Assembly (NCBI GenBank): GCA_002390455.1
Contig: DGPN01000022.1
Location: 13,603-20,092, forward strand
Length of the DNA: 6,490 bases
Origin: Flavobacteriaceae bacterium UBA4439
GTDB taxonomy: Bacteria > Bacteroidota > Bacteroidia > Flavobacteriales > Flavobacteriaceae
Direction of reading: 5' to 3'
Position numbers and translations under genes: made by a program. How positions within the stretch are numbered: the first letter of the stretch is position 1; each line of letters opens with the position of its first letter. Shown here piece after piece: positions 5,891-6,490 of this stretch. The notes beneath the pieces were generated by a model. It was given only the letters and a program-made list of their open reading frames with translations. It had not been told where the DNA came from and did no database searches.

Positions 5891-6490
5891 TCAATGAGCT
5901 TCCAACCAATTTTCTCCAAAGCCAATATCTACCAACAAAGGCAATCCGATATCGAAAGCATTTTCCATTTCGGTTTTTACCATTTTTTCAAAACCTTCTC
6001 TTTCGCTTTTCAGTACGTCGAAGACCAGTTCATCGTGGACTTGCAAGAGCATTTTGGACTGCCAATTTTCGTTTATGATTTTTTGATGGATTTGAATCAT
6101 GGCCAGTTTGATGATATCGGCGGCACTTCCCTGGATGGGGGCATTGACCGCATTGCGTTCGGCGGCCCCTCTGACCACTGCATTTTGGGAGTTGATATCC
6201 TTTAGATAGCGGCGTCGACCCAGTACTGTTGAAACATAGCCGTTTTCTCTGGCAAAATTAACTTGGTCGGAAATATATTGTTTCAGTTGGGGATAACTGT
6301 TGTAATAGGTATCGATCAGCGCTTTGGATTCCGTTCGATTGAGCTTGGTTTGTTGACTCAATCCAAAAGCCGAAACCCCATAAACGATTCCAAAGTTTAC
6401 CGTCTTGGCATTGCTCCTTTGTTCTCGGTTCACTTCCTCTATCGGCACACCAAATACCCTTGCGGCCGTTGCAGCATGAATGTCTTCATT
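5891..6490 (-). CDS. polA: DNA polymerase I, C-terminal part (5' end outside window)
   Basis: DNA polymerase I fills gaps and replaces RNA primers during replication and repair. The frame is open from the window edge at 6490 to a TGA at 5891-5893, giving the last 199 residues of a family A polymerase. It enters with DIHAATAARVFGV (3-15) and the O-helix motif B, RSNAKTVNFGIVYG (25-38), where Arg25, Lys29, Phe33 and Tyr37 match E. coli Arg754, Lys758, Phe762 and Tyr766. Later come NAPIQGSAADIIK and motif C, LLQVHDELVFDV, with His152-Asp153-Glu154 carrying the catalytic aspartate. It ends GENWLEAH. All visible catalytic residues are present. An apparent GTG start at 6446-6448 is internal and not the gene start. 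Phe33 is the usual bacterial residue at the sugar-selectivity position. An intrinsic terminator follows. Confidence 0.97.
   Translation of the reverse strand, partial: NEDIHAATAARVFGVPIEEVNREQRSNAKTVNFGIVYGVSAFGLSQQTKLNRTESKALIDTYYNSYPQLKQYISDQVNFARENGYVSTVLGRRRYLKDINSQNAVVRGAAERNAVNAPIQGSAADIIKLAMIQIHQKIINENWQSKMLLQVHDELVFDVLKSEREGFEKMVKTEMENAFDIGLPLLVDIGFGENWLEAH

Noticed and set aside
5855..6205. Plus-strand frames opposite polA
   Set aside because: They are shadows of the conserved polymerase motifs on the minus strand.

Overview
This window looks like a Flavobacteriia-type Bacteroidota chromosome. The order rplM-rpsI-rpsB-tsf, a GTG-started L13 beginning MDTLSYKT, an S2 with a long acidic tail, starts without clear Shine-Dalgarno sites, a TAnnTTTG-type promoter element and a surface-lipoprotein-like SKEDD motif all fit. 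Genus cannot be told from the sequence alone.

Positions 1-2830 hold a complete minus-strand translation operon, transcribed from right to left: L13 (rplM), S9 (rpsI), S2 (rpsB) and elongation factor Ts (tsf). A promoter-like TAGATTTG lies about 35 bases before the L13 start. The 133-base gap between rpsI and rpsB is the only long gap in the operon and holds several small hairpins that could control S2/EF-Ts expression.

Positions 2830-5833 are an accessory segment carrying the only plus-strand genes. It has (a) a non-coding A+T-rich stretch; (b) a putative lipoprotein with three fibronectin type III-like domains, two of them about 90% identical at DNA level; (c) a decayed fourth domain just past its stop codon, broken by two single-base indels and a nonsense codon; (d) an unidentified coding relic; (e) an intact VIT1/CCC1-family membrane transporter, probably for iron or manganese; (f) a second unidentified coding relic. 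The segment reads as a small zone of gene decay between two housekeeping loci.

Positions 5834-6490 hold the C-terminal third of the polymerase domain of DNA polymerase I (polA, minus strand, cut by the window edge), followed by a convincing intrinsic terminator.

No tRNA, rRNA, CRISPR array, complete insertion sequence or evident new defence or biosynthetic system is visible. The most notable signals are the decaying FN3 gene, the two relics around the transporter, the repeat in the S2 tail and the structured rpsI-rpsB gap.
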